From Roseiarcus sp963820095 (GTDB lineage Bacteria > Pseudomonadota > Alphaproteobacteria > Rhizobiales > Beijerinckiaceae), in NCBI GenBank assembly GCA_963820095.1, contig CAWFZA010000017.1:1-64000 (forward strand): 64,000 bases of DNA. The letters are read 5' to 3'. Under the pieces are notes generated by a model. It made no database searches, was not told the origin of the DNA, and was given only the letters and a program-made list of their open reading frames with translations. Both the position numbers and the translations under genes were made by a program. Below are positions 38,324 to 46,796 of this stretch, in pieces (position 1 is the stretch's first letter; every line of letters begins with the position of its first letter).

Positions 38324-39141
38324 CGAAAAAAATCCACCCGAGCGCCGTTATCGAGGACGGCGCCCGGCTCGGGACGGACGTTGAGATTGGGCCGTTTTGT
38401 CAGGTTGGATCGCAGGCGACGCTCGGCGACGGCGTGCGGCTGATCTCTCATGTGAGCGTGGCCGGCGACACGGCCGTGGGCGCGCGCACCGTCATTTATC
38501 CGTTCGCCTCCATTGGACATCGGCCACAGGACCTCAAATATCGCGGCGAGCCGGTTCGCCTTGTGATCGGCGAGGACTGCCTCATTCGCGAGGGGGTGAC
38601 GATGAACCCCGGCACCGCGGGCGGCGGCTCGGAAACGAAAATCGGTCCGCGCTCGGTGTTTCTTGCCAACGGCCATGTTGGCCACGATTGCCGAATCGGC
38701 GAGGGCGTCATTCTGTCCAACAACGTGATGCTCGCTGGCCACGTGCAGGTCGGCGACTTCGCCAATCTCGGCGGCGGGTCGGCGGTCCATCAGTTCACGC
38801 GGATCGGCGCTCACGCCTTCATCGGCGGCCTCGCCGGGGTCGAGAACGACGTCATCCCGTTCGGAATTGCGCTCGGCAATCGCGCGGCTCTCGCCGGTCT
38901 CAACGTCGTCGGCCTGAAGCGCCGGGGTTTCTCCCACGAGGCGATCCATGAGCTCAGGCGCGCCTACAAGATGCTGTTCAATGGCGGCGGCGCCCTGGGC
39001 GCCACCCTGAAAGAGCGAATCGACGAGGTGGCGGAGGCGTTCCCCGACCAGGACGCGGTGCAGCAGATGGTCGCCTTCCTGCGACAGGGCGGCGACCGGG
39101 CGATCTGCGTTCCGCGCGCCGGAAAGGAAGAGGAGGGGTGA
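38320..39141 (+). CDS. lpxA: UDP-N-acetylglucosamine O-acyltransferase
   Basis: This 273-residue enzyme carries out the first step of lipid A synthesis, adding a 3-hydroxyacyl chain to UDP-GlcNAc. Hexapeptide beta-helix repeats run from KIHPSAVIEDGARLG to about residue 190, with the catalytic His in FLANGHVGHDCRIGEGVILS, and a helical C-terminal domain (GLKRRGFSHEAIHELRRAYK) follows. It overlaps both neighbours: ATGA with fabZ and GTGA with lpxI. Confidence 0.95.
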   Translation: MTKKIHPSAVIEDGARLGTDVEIGPFCQVGSQATLGDGVRLISHVSVAGDTAVGARTVIYPFASIGHRPQDLKYRGEPVRLVIGEDCLIREGVTMNPGTAGGGSETKIGPRSVFLANGHVGHDCRIGEGVILSNNVMLAGHVQVGDFANLGGGSAVHQFTRIGAHAFIGGLAGVENDVIPFGIALGNRAALAGLNVVGLKRRGFSHEAIHELRRAYKMLFNGGGALGATLKERIDEVAEAFPDQDAVQQMVAFLRQGGDRAICVPRAGKEEEG

Positions 39142-40016
39142 TCTTAAGGGACGGCCCGGGAGCCGAAACCTCGGCTCCTCTGGCTATTCTTTGCGGCGGG
39201 GGCGCCTTCCCGCTCGAGGTCGCCGGCGAGGCCCGGCGCGCCGGCCGCGAGCCCTTTCTTGTCGGCGTCGTCGGCGCGACCGATTCGGGCGTCGAAGCTT
39301 ACCCCCATGTCTGGGTGCGCATGGGCGAGGTCGGCAAGCTCTTTGCCGCATTGAAGGAGCGCGCCATCGCCGAAATGGTGATCATTGGCGCGATGACGAG
39401 GCCGGAATTCGCGGATCTCAAATTCGACTGGGGCGCGGTCAGGCGGGCGCCGGAGCTGGCGCAACTGTTCCGGCGGGGCGACAACGGGCTGCTCGCGGGC
39501 ATTGCCGCGATCATCGAGCGCGAAGGCGTCCGGATCGTCGGCGCGCACGAAATCGCCCCGCGCCTTCTGGCTCCCGTCGGAAAGATTGGCGCGCGCGCGG
39601 CCTCGGCGGAAGATGAGACGGACATCGGGCTCGGCGCCCGGTTGCTCGCCGCGCTCTCGGCCTTCGACGCAGGGCAGGGCGCAATAATCGCCGCGGGCCG
39701 GGTGCTGGCGATCGAGGCGGCCGAGGGCACCGACGCGATGCTCGCCCGCGTCGCCGACATGCGCGTCGGCAACCGGCTCCGCCTTTCCGGGTCAGCGGGC
39801 GTCCTGGTGAAAGCGCCGAAGCAGGGGCAGGATCTGAGGCTCGACATGCCGGCGATCGGCCCGAAGACGATCGAAGGCGCGGCGAAGGCGCGACTGCGCG
39901 GCGTGGCTGTTTCCGCCGACCACGTGCTGATCATCGAGCGCCAGCGCTGCGCCCGCGAGGCCGACGCGGCCGGACTGTTCGTCGCCGGATTCGCGTATGC
40001 GCCCCGAGCCGGATAG
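39138..40016 (+). CDS. lpxI: UDP-2,3-diacylglucosamine pyrophosphatase LpxI
   Basis: This 292-residue DUF1009/LpxI protein is the alphaproteobacterial replacement for LpxH, converting UDP-2,3-diacylglucosamine to lipid X. Conserved parts: LAILCGGGAFPLEVAGEARR, MGEVGKLFAALKERAI, VIIGAMTRPEF, LLAGIAAIIEREGVRIVGAH and LVKAPKQGQDLRLDMPAIGP. The GTG start at 39138 overlaps the lpxA stop; the 3' end overlaps lpxB by 20 bp. Its place between lpxA and lpxB supports the function. Confidence 0.93.
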   Translation: MILRDGPGAETSAPLAILCGGGAFPLEVAGEARRAGREPFLVGVVGATDSGVEAYPHVWVRMGEVGKLFAALKERAIAEMVIIGAMTRPEFADLKFDWGAVRRAPELAQLFRRGDNGLLAGIAAIIEREGVRIVGAHEIAPRLLAPVGKIGARAASAEDETDIGLGARLLAALSAFDAGQGAIIAAGRVLAIEAAEGTDAMLARVADMRVGNRLRLSGSAGVLVKAPKQGQDLRLDMPAIGPKTIEGAAKARLRGVAVSADHVLIIERQRCAREADAAGLFVAGFAYAPRAG

Positions 40017-41184
40017 CCCCTTGCGGCTGGCTCTCGTCGCCGGCGAGCATTCGGGCGACCAGCTCGGATTCAAGCTGATGCGGGCGCTGCGTGAGGCGCG
40101 GTCGGGCGATATCGCTTTCTCCGGCGTCGGCGGCGAGAAGATGGAGGCCGAGGGCCTCGAGAGTCTGTTTCCGATCGCCGACATCGCCGTGATGGGCATT
40201 CTTCCGGTGCTGGCGCGGCTGCCGACGCTCGTCGCGCGCATACGTCAGACCGCCGCGGCGATTGTCGCGGCGCGGCCCGACGCGCTGATCATCATCGACA
40301 GCCCCGACTTCACCCATCGGGTCGCCCGCCGGGTGCGGGCGGCGCTGCCGAATTTGCCGATCGTCGATTACGTGAGTCCCAGCGTCTGGGCCTGGCGACC
40401 CGGCCGAGCCAAGGCGATGCGGTCTTACGTCGATTGCGTGCTGGCGCTGCTGCCGTTCGAGCCGGACGCCTATCGGCGGTTGGGCGGACCGCGCTGCGTC
40501 TATGTCGGCCACCCGCTGATCGAACGCCTTGGCGAATTGCGCCCAAGCGGGGACGAGGCGCGCCGTCCCGCTTCCGGGCCGCCGCTCATCGTCGTGCTGC
40601 CCGGCTCGCGCCGATCCGAGGTGACCCGGCTGATGGCCGACTTCGGCGGCGCGCTGGCGGTGTTGCGCGAACGGATCGGACCGTTCACGCTCGTTTTGCC
40701 GACGCTGCCGCATATCGAGCGCGAGGTTCGGGCGCTTGCCGCGAACTGGTCCGAGCCGCCGACCATCACGCTCGGCGAACAAGCAAAATACGCCGCCTTT
40801 CGCGCCGCCCATGCCAGCCTTGCCGCTTCCGGCACGGCGACGCTGGAGCTGGCGCTCGCGGGTGTGCCGATGGTCGGCGCCTACAAGGTCTCGCTCATCG
40901 AGGAGCAGCTCAAGTATCTGATCAAGGTTCCCTCGATCCTTTTGCCCAATCTTATCCTCGGCGAGCGCGCGATTCCTGAGAAACTGCAGAAGGACTGCGC
41001 GCCCGAAACGCTCGCGGCGGCGCTGATGGAGATCGTGCGGGACGGCCCGGCGCGTTCCCGCCAGCTCGAGGCTTTGTCTCGGCTCGACCGGCTCATGGCG
41101 CTGCCCGAGGGCGGCGCGCCCAGCGCTCACGCCGCGCGGGCGGTCCTGGAAACGATCGCGGCGAAGGGGTCGTTCACGAGCTGA
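39997..41184 (+). CDS. lpxB: Lipid A disaccharide synthase
   Basis: This 395-residue GT-B glycosyltransferase joins lipid X to UDP-diacylglucosamine. Motifs: LALVAGEHSGDQLGFKLM, FSGVGGEKMEAEGL, IVDYVSPSVWAWRPGRAKAM, VVLPGSRRSEV and LAASGTATLELALAGVPMVG, all in LpxB order. ATG 39997 lies inside the lpxI 3' end, a 20-bp overlap. It ends the lipid A block; the next frame starts directly after its stop. Confidence 0.94.
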   Translation: MRPEPDSPLRLALVAGEHSGDQLGFKLMRALREARSGDIAFSGVGGEKMEAEGLESLFPIADIAVMGILPVLARLPTLVARIRQTAAAIVAARPDALIIIDSPDFTHRVARRVRAALPNLPIVDYVSPSVWAWRPGRAKAMRSYVDCVLALLPFEPDAYRRLGGPRCVYVGHPLIERLGELRPSGDEARRPASGPPLIVVLPGSRRSEVTRLMADFGGALAVLRERIGPFTLVLPTLPHIEREVRALAANWSEPPTITLGEQAKYAAFRAAHASLAASGTATLELALAGVPMVGAYKVSLIEEQLKYLIKVPSILLPNLILGERAIPEKLQKDCAPETLAAALMEIVRDGPARSRQLEALSRLDRLMALPEGGAPSAHAARAVLETIAAKGSFTS

Positions 41185-41424
41185 TTGCGCGCCGAACATG
41201 GGGATGAAAGGCGGATCGGACGCGCGCAAATTCCCGTCGAGTTCCGGTGCCAGAAATGCGGAACAGAACTCCAATGGTCAAGCGATAGTACCGAATCGAC
41301 GGAGATCAAGTGCCAAAAGTGCGGCTACCGATTCGGGACTTATCGCGACCTTCACACTGCAGCCCTGGAGGCTGTGAGGGACAAGGCGGTCGCTTCCATT
41401 AAGAACGCGTTCAAGCGTCGATAA
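41185..41424 (+). CDS. Small zinc-ribbon protein
   Basis: This is a frame of about 79 residues with two CxxC pairs spaced as in a zinc ribbon: FRCQKCGTELQW and IKCQKCGYRFGTY, about 19 residues apart. A basic C-terminal helix follows (VASIKNAFKRR). The pattern resembles small proteins related to DNA-directed RNA polymerase ribbon subunits, but I do not assign a function. The start is uncertain: a TTG directly follows the lpxB stop, and no ATG is in frame before the first cysteine. Confidence 0.55.
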   Translation: MRAEHGDERRIGRAQIPVEFRCQKCGTELQWSSDSTESTEIKCQKCGYRFGTYRDLHTAALEAVRDKAVASIKNAFKRR

Positions 41425-41595
41425 TTCGACCTCTATGGTCGACGGGACAAACCGGGCGCATGTGCGGGTTCGGTCTTGCCCAGTTTCATTTCCTTTTGCC
41501 GCTTGTGCGGGGTTCCTAGGGCGCGCAAGAGTGCGGCGTCGCGGCGGAAAGCCGTTTCCCCCTCTGAAAGACTTTCATCCTTATGGAGCGGCGAC

Positions 41596-42315
41596 TTGGT
41601 CAAGCTAATAAGCCATATCGTTCGCGGTGTTCACTGGGATAAGTCATACTATACAATACGAGACCACAGCAAGCCGAGAAGAGAGATTGTCAGCTCTGAG
41701 GTAGAGTTACTAGTGGAGCGTGACCCAATTTGGGAAGCGCGCGGAAAGGCGATCCAAAGCTACGCCCTACTTGAGCACGCGCTGTCTGACTTACTAAGCG
41801 CCCTATCAGACACAGATGAAGCCGTGGGCGCTACAATATTCTATAAAATCACAAGCACTTCTGCTCGGTCAGCGATTATAGAGAAACTGCTAAGACGAAA
41901 GCATAAAAGCAAGTACGCTGCCTTCTGGAATGCATATTTGAAAGCGCTTCGCCCCGTCGATCTGAAGAGGAACGAAATTGTCCACTGGCTATCGTTTGCC
42001 GTTGCCGAATTAGATAGTTTTGGCGCGCTAAATTGCGGGGTTATCCTTGTGCCCTCAGCCTATCACGGTTTTTCAAAATCTACGCCGCACTTAACATTGG
42101 CCGATCTCACTTTATTCACAACTCAGTGTGACGAGTTGTCTAGGCTGTGCAATCTGTTCAATTGGAGTACACACCGATCTATATTTAAGCATCCTCAGCT
42201 GAACGCATTGCGCGATATATTTCTTCAACCGTTAACATATCCGCTTCCAGAAGGTCATCTGCTATACAAGCTTTCCTCAGAACCCTCATCCCCGCTTCAA
42301 CCATCTCGGGAGTGA
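41596..42315 (+). CDS. HEPN-like hypothetical protein
   Basis: This roughly 239-residue, mainly helical protein is AT-richer than the surrounding core genes. Its centre reads EARGKAIQSYALLEHALSDL, TSTSARSAIIEKLLRRKH, then LKRNEIVHWLSF, where R-N-E-I-V-H (Arg about 125) fits the RNxxxH motif of HEPN domains, a family that includes RNases in toxin-antitoxin and defence systems. No antitoxin partner (e.g. MNT nucleotidyltransferase) is adjacent. The start is uncertain; TTG 41596 is one choice and an in-frame TTG at 41476 gives 40 more residues. The assignment rests on the motif and helical content only. Confidence 0.55.
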   Translation: MVKLISHIVRGVHWDKSYYTIRDHSKPRREIVSSEVELLVERDPIWEARGKAIQSYALLEHALSDLLSALSDTDEAVGATIFYKITSTSARSAIIEKLLRRKHKSKYAAFWNAYLKALRPVDLKRNEIVHWLSFAVAELDSFGALNCGVILVPSAYHGFSKSTPHLTLADLTLFTTQCDELSRLCNLFNWSTHRSIFKHPQLNALRDIFLQPLTYPLPEGHLLYKLSSEPSSPLQPSRE

Positions 42316-42650
42316 TTTAACTCTCGGGCGCGCGAGCCGCAGATTTCTCCGCGACCGCTTCGGGGTAACACATCTGGCTTTCCTACGTCGAACATATAGT
42401 TGCCCAATTTTGCGTGCGCCGCATTCTTTCAGGGACTTATCATGAGTCCCGAAACGAAAACGATGCGCAATTTGATCGTCCTATCTTTTTACATGTCTCG
42501 GAACACGCTAGATCTGCCGCCTACAAACCCCGGCCGAAGATTTTCGCATTTGCCTGATTTCCCGTAGGGCCGAGTATGAACTTGTCTCTATCAAAAGTGG
42601 CAGGTTCCAAAAACAATACGCTTCCATTAATTTTACCCTTCTTTGGAGGG
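42316..42650. other. Low-GC intergenic stretch
   Basis: 335 bp lie between the HEPN-like gene and a convergent unknown gene. A 72-residue minus-strand frame (42508-42726) overlaps the 3' end of the unknown gene and has no recognisable features, so I do not call it. Confidence 0.5.
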
Positions 42651-43058
42651 TCAGAAATCGTATTGTAAGCCAAAAGGAAAAGTAACAACCTCCTTTGCTT
42701 TTGTCGTTAGTTGAGCTATACGGCACTCTATGAAACGTTTAGTATTTTCAACGTCTAACGTAAGAACTGCGGGAGTTCCATTGGGCGCGGCGGCCAATTC
42801 GTGCAGGCCAATGTCGTTCTTGAAAGTATGAGGAATATCACGCCCGCCTACGTCACGATGTCCAAATTGCCCGGGAGGCATGGGGTCGGGGTTCGCAAGT
42901 TCTCGTTTCGTTTTTGGGTCGCCGTCCGAAGAAAACAAATACCAAGCCATCGAGGTCCTTGTCTCATCGATCATGCCAAATACGACGCGGATTTTCTTGC
43001 GGCGACCGGTATCGACTTCATAGGCGGCCTGACCGTTGAACCGGAACAGAACACTCAT
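42651..43058 (-). CDS. Unknown 135-residue protein
   Basis: I do not recognise this protein (MSVLFRFNGQAAYEVDTG at the start). It is soluble by appearance, with no signal or membrane segment, and contains RKKIRVVFGMIDETRTSMAW and TPAVLTLDVENTKRFIECRI. The start is well supported: AAGGAAG sits about 7 nt before the ATG at 43058, with an AT-rich stretch (TATTATAAAGG) further upstream that could be a promoter. Base composition is lower in GC than the flanking core genes. It is convergent with the HEPN-like gene, so both may belong to one acquired island. Confidence 0.6.
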   Translation of the reverse strand: MSVLFRFNGQAAYEVDTGRRKKIRVVFGMIDETRTSMAWYLFSSDGDPKTKRELANPDPMPPGQFGHRDVGGRDIPHTFKNDIGLHELAAAPNGTPAVLTLDVENTKRFIECRIAQLTTKAKEVVTFPFGLQYDF

Positions 43059-44080
43059 GATAATCTTCCTTTATAATAGCTCTCTATACCCCGATGTGCC
43101 CCTCCAGGTCATGCGCTTTGCATCTACGCTGGGATTCCCGGATGAACCCCGAACTGAGAGGCGATGACAAACCGGCTGTAACTTAAGCCTCTCTGGTCGC
43201 CTACGATTGAAGATCGAAAACCGGCGGCGGGACGTCGCCAGAAGCGACGTCGCTAACTGCCTCTGCGGAGAGCGCTTGCCAGCTTGAAAGGCCTGCCGTC
43301 AATTCCGCTCCCTAACAACCACCCCTGTGAGAAATCCAGATGCGACGTCCGTGGTGATGACCGGTCTTTTTTATTCCGTATGGAGTTCATGGCAGTGATG
43401 GGCGTCACACCGGGCGCCGTTATCGCTTTTTTGTACAAATGGATCTGACGTCGTATCAATAGCTTACGCCTACTTATTATTGTATCACATGAAATGATTT
43501 TTGCGCCCGTTTGGCGCGGACATCTCGAATTCGGCCATAGGCGCCGCCCAACTCTCGCTGACTGCTTTCGTGAATTGGATAAGCGGGCGGGCCAAGGCGC
43601 GGCGACGAAAGGGGGCCGACGTGGCGAACGCCAGAGGGGCCACGAATTCTCTGCGAATTTGGCTGTCGCTCGAGACCTCAGCGAATGGCCGCGCTTGACC
43701 GGGGCCCGCACAAGAATATCGTAATCCAGATCTAAAGTGTTGATCCTAAACGATTATCCGTGCCGGTGACCCGACGGCGGCGCGGGCCTGGAGGACCGGC
43801 GCAAGGCCGGTCATGACAAAAGAGCGATGGCTCGGATTGACGAAGGCGGTCCGATAGGCAGGGCTGTAAAAGTTGTGAATTGAATTGACAAAAGCAGAAA
43901 TATTCGCTACGTGTTTCGTCTATCGGAATCTCGTTCGCGCTCGTCGCCAAACGGGTGGGGCAACGAGAAGCCGTGGCTGTTTGACATGGGTGTCCCACAA
44001 CCCGATGCGCGAGACGAGGCGGAGGGCGGCTTTTTTTATTTCCTCCGCTCGCAACTCCTTGAAAAGGCTCGTTTCGGAGA
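43059..44080. other. Long non-coding stretch of the accessory island
   Basis: About 1 kb has no supportable gene. The first half is AT-rich, the second more GC-rich. Near 44019-44048 GCGGAGG and CCTCCGC could pair around a loop holding seven T residues, but this is not a standard terminator shape. Frames of 60-150 residues on both strands are arginine/serine-rich composition shadows. The right end leads into the phased motif array at 44084. Confidence 0.55.
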
Positions 44081-44083
44081 AAT

Positions 44084-44149
44084 AAACGGCAGTAAACGGC
44101 AGCTTTTTTACTGCCGTTTAAGCTCGTTTGTTACCGTTTAAGGTCGTTT
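44084..44149. repeat. 10-bp-phased CGTTT motif array with inverted repeat
   Basis: CGTTT occurs on the plus strand at 44115, 44125, 44135 and 44145, exactly every 10 bp, and as its complement AAACG at 44084 and 44094, also 10 bp apart. A run of six T residues (44104-44109) lies between. AAACGGCAGTAAA (44084-44096) and TTTACTGCCGTTT (44107-44119) form a perfect inverted repeat, and CCGTTTAAGCTCGTTT is repeated 20 bp on with one mismatch (44114-44129, 44134-44149). Spacing near the helical repeat suggests a protein-binding array or curved DNA. No gene starts within 200 bp. Confidence 0.75.
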
Positions 44150-44374
44150 AGCGAGCGCTTATGTCGACCCAATTCCCGCTTCGGTTGTATCCGCCGCCGC
44201 CAGGAGAGTTGAACTACCCAAGGATCGCGCCCGATGCAGGCCCATTGCCTAAATCGCCACCACGCCCCTCGGGGTCCGACGGGATCAGCGGCGCCGGCGC
44301 AACCATGTCGCCGACGCCGCCTCGATCATGCTGCGGAAGCAATCGCCTCGGTCGAGTCGAAGCCCCCGAGAGCG

Positions 44375-44990
44375 TCAGAGCGCGTATCGGGCGCTCGCGC
44401 GGTCGCCGCGGCGACGCTTCAGGCCCACCGCCGCGAGACCGAGGAATCCGATGCCGAACATCGCCCAGGTCGAGGGCTCGGGAGCCCCGAGCGCGGTCAC
44501 GTTGCCATCGATAGCAAGTTTGAGGGAGCCCGCGCCGCTCATGCCGGCGACCTCGACGAAATATGTGCCGGCCGCCTCATAGTCTCCAAAGGGAGTGAAC
44601 GTGCCGACGACCGCCGACTGGCCGCCCGAGGATGGGTTGGAAACCGTGGCTTGCTCGATCAGTGTTCCCAACGGGACGAACGGCGAGGAGACTCGAGGTC
44701 GACGTCCAGGTAAAGAGGCTCAAATGCCCCGTGCCAGCCGGGATCTGGTCCACGATCGGGCCGGAGACCGACATCGAGGCGGTGATGTATTCCGCCGTCG
44801 GCAGCGTGAACTCGAAGAAATCGTCGAACGTCTGGCCGGAGCCCGGCGTCTTCGTGCTCGGAAACGAGACGCTATCATTCAGGATAGAGCCAAGGTCTTG
44901 GACAGTGATCGACGTGGCGTGGGCCGCCGGCGAGCCCAGAATTGCAATTCCAAATGCGACAAGCGATTTCGTCAGGACATTCCTATTCAT
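44375..44990 (-). CDS. FxDxF-type PEP-CTERM protein (frameshifted)
   Basis: A secreted protein starts with a signal peptide (MNRNVLTKSLVAFGIAILGS, cleaved near AHA). The mature part has the TFDDFFEFTLP stretch that marks FxDxF PEP-CTERM proteins, and a C-terminal sorting signal with APEPSTWAMFGIGFLGLAAV followed by the basic KRRRGDR. Such signals are recognised by an exosortase (XrtA/EpsH), not found in this window. The frame breaks near 44688; removing one base gives SSLSPFVPLGTLIEQATVSN and a protein of about 204 residues. It stands alone upstream of gltA. Confidence 0.8.
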
Positions 44991-45351
44991 AAGCTTTCCC
45001 CACTCTGGAGGCCCGCGTTCAGGTCAACAAGAACCTTATCGGGTCTGTAAAATATGTGCCTGGAGACGGCTCGAAGCGCAACAATTTATCTAAACATTGG
45101 CGTGAAATGTCAGGCCGTGGTTAACGTCGCCGCCTCCGGAGCCCGCCGCGCCACGCGGCGAATCCGCCTCGCAACGGACCTTTTCCGGAGCGCCGTCGGC
45201 CACAGCTCGCGCCGGATCCATCCGCGAAAAATGGCGCCGACCGTCTTATTCGCGTCCACGCGGGGGGAGGTTCGCCCTCGTCGGCGGCAAGCCGATGCGC
45301 GCTCAAGCCTAACCGCGCCCGGAGCGCTGTCGGCCGCGGGCTTCCTGAACC
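44991..45351. other. Intergenic region before the gltA 3' end
   Basis: About 360 bp lie between the PEP-CTERM gene start and the end of gltA, both on the minus strand. It should contain the PEP-CTERM promoter. I see no gene, clear terminator or repeat. Confidence 0.5.
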
Positions 45352-46692
45352 CTAGCGATTGCTCGTGGGCTTGTATTGCCGCAGAGCCTTGCCGGTGTAG
45401 AGTTGGCGGGGGCGGCCAATCTTCTGCTCCGGATCCTGGATCATCTCCTTCCACTGGGCGATCCAGCCGACGGTGCGGGCGACCGCGAACAAGACGGTGA
45501 ACATCTCGGTGGGGAAGCCCATCGCCTTCAGCGTAATGCCCGAATAGAAGTCGATGTTCGGATAGAGTTTCTTCTCGATGAAATAATCGTCGTGCAGCGC
45601 GATGCGCTCGAGCTCGATCGCGACCTCGAGCAGCGGATCGTCCTTGACCCCGAGCTCGTTGAGCACTTCATGCGTGGTGCTCTGCATGATCTTGGCGCGC
45701 GGATCGTAGTTCTTGTAGACGCGGTGGCCGAAGCCCATCAGCCGGAAGGGATCGTTCTTGTCTTTCGCCTTGGCGATGTATTTCGGGATGTTGTCGACCG
45801 TTCCGATCTCCCCCAGCATCTTGAGCGCCGCCTCGTTGGCGCCGCCATGCGCGGGACCCCAGAGGCAGGCGATGCCGGCCGCGATGCAGGCGAAGGGATT
45901 GGCCCCCGACGATCCCGCCAGCCGCACGGTGGACGTCGAAGCGTTCTGTTCGTGATCGGCGTGAAGGATGAAGATGCGGTCGAGCGCGCGCGCCAGAACC
46001 GCGTTGACCTTGTACTCCTCGCACGGAACGGAGAAGCACATGCGCAGGAAATTCGAGCAATAGTCGAGGTCGTTTTTCGGATAGACGAACGGCTGGCCGA
46101 TGGCATACTTGAACGCCATCGCCGCCAGCGTCGGCATTTTGGCGATCATGCGAATCGAGGCGACTTCGCGCTGCCAGGGATCGGTGATGTCGGTCGAGTT
46201 GTGATAAAACGCGGCCAGCGCGCCGACGCACGCCACCATCACCGACATCGGATGCGCGTCGCGCCGGAAACCGTTGAAGAAGCGGTTCATCTGGTCGTGC
46301 ACCATCGTATGGCGCGTGACGCGATAGTCAAAATCCGCCTTCTGCGCGGCGGTCGGCAGCTCCCCGTACAACAGCAAGTAGCAGGTTTCGAGGAAATCGC
46401 CGTGCTCGGCGAGCTGGTCGATCGGATAGCCCCGGTACAGGAGCACGCCCTCATCGCCGTCAATATAAGTGATCTCGGATTCGGTGCTCGCGGTCGAGGT
46501 GAAACCCGGATCGTAAGTGAACATGCCGGTCTGGGCGTAGAGCTTGCCGATATCGATCACCGACGGGCCGACAGCGCCCTTCCGGATAGGCAGTTCGACC
46601 GATTTCTGACCGACGGTGAGCGTGGCGGAGGAAGCGGCCGCCGGCTCAGCCGCTTTGTCGCTCTTGGTAAGGGTGGCGGAGGTCGGAGTCAT
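45352..46692 (-). CDS. gltA: Type II citrate synthase
   Basis: This 446-residue enzyme condenses oxaloacetate and acetyl-CoA to citrate. An N-terminal beta domain (ATLTVGQKSVELPIRKG) marks the hexameric, NADH-sensitive type II form. The catalytic regions are HADHEQNASTSTVRLAGSSG, WGPAHGGANEAALKML (catalytic His), LMGFGHRVYKNYDPRAKIM (second His) and the Asp-containing stretch at NIDFYSGI. The last part is IGRPRQLYTGKALRQY. ATG 46692 begins the family's usual N-terminus. In relatives gltA often lies near lpxB, here 4 kb apart with an accessory island between. Confidence 0.95.
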   Translation of the reverse strand: MTPTSATLTKSDKAAEPAAASSATLTVGQKSVELPIRKGAVGPSVIDIGKLYAQTGMFTYDPGFTSTASTESEITYIDGDEGVLLYRGYPIDQLAEHGDFLETCYLLLYGELPTAAQKADFDYRVTRHTMVHDQMNRFFNGFRRDAHPMSVMVACVGALAAFYHNSTDITDPWQREVASIRMIAKMPTLAAMAFKYAIGQPFVYPKNDLDYCSNFLRMCFSVPCEEYKVNAVLARALDRIFILHADHEQNASTSTVRLAGSSGANPFACIAAGIACLWGPAHGGANEAALKMLGEIGTVDNIPKYIAKAKDKNDPFRLMGFGHRVYKNYDPRAKIMQSTTHEVLNELGVKDDPLLEVAIELERIALHDDYFIEKKLYPNIDFYSGITLKAMGFPTEMFTVLFAVARTVGWIAQWKEMIQDPEQKIGRPRQLYTGKALRQYKPTSNR

Positions 46693-46796
46693 CGAGCGTC
46701 TCCATGACAGCTTAAGCGCTCTTGCACTGCAATATATGGCTATTGCAGCGCATTACTCAAGGCAAGTCAAAACCAAGCGATCAGCCGAAGGCGCCT

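Noticed and set aside
42508..42726. 72-codon minus-strand frame
   Set aside because: It overlaps the better-supported unknown gene and has no ribosome-binding site or recognisable features.
43253..43711. 152-codon minus-strand frame in the accessory island
   Set aside because: Composition is Arg/Ser-rich with no domain; overlapping frames on the other strand are equally unconvincing.
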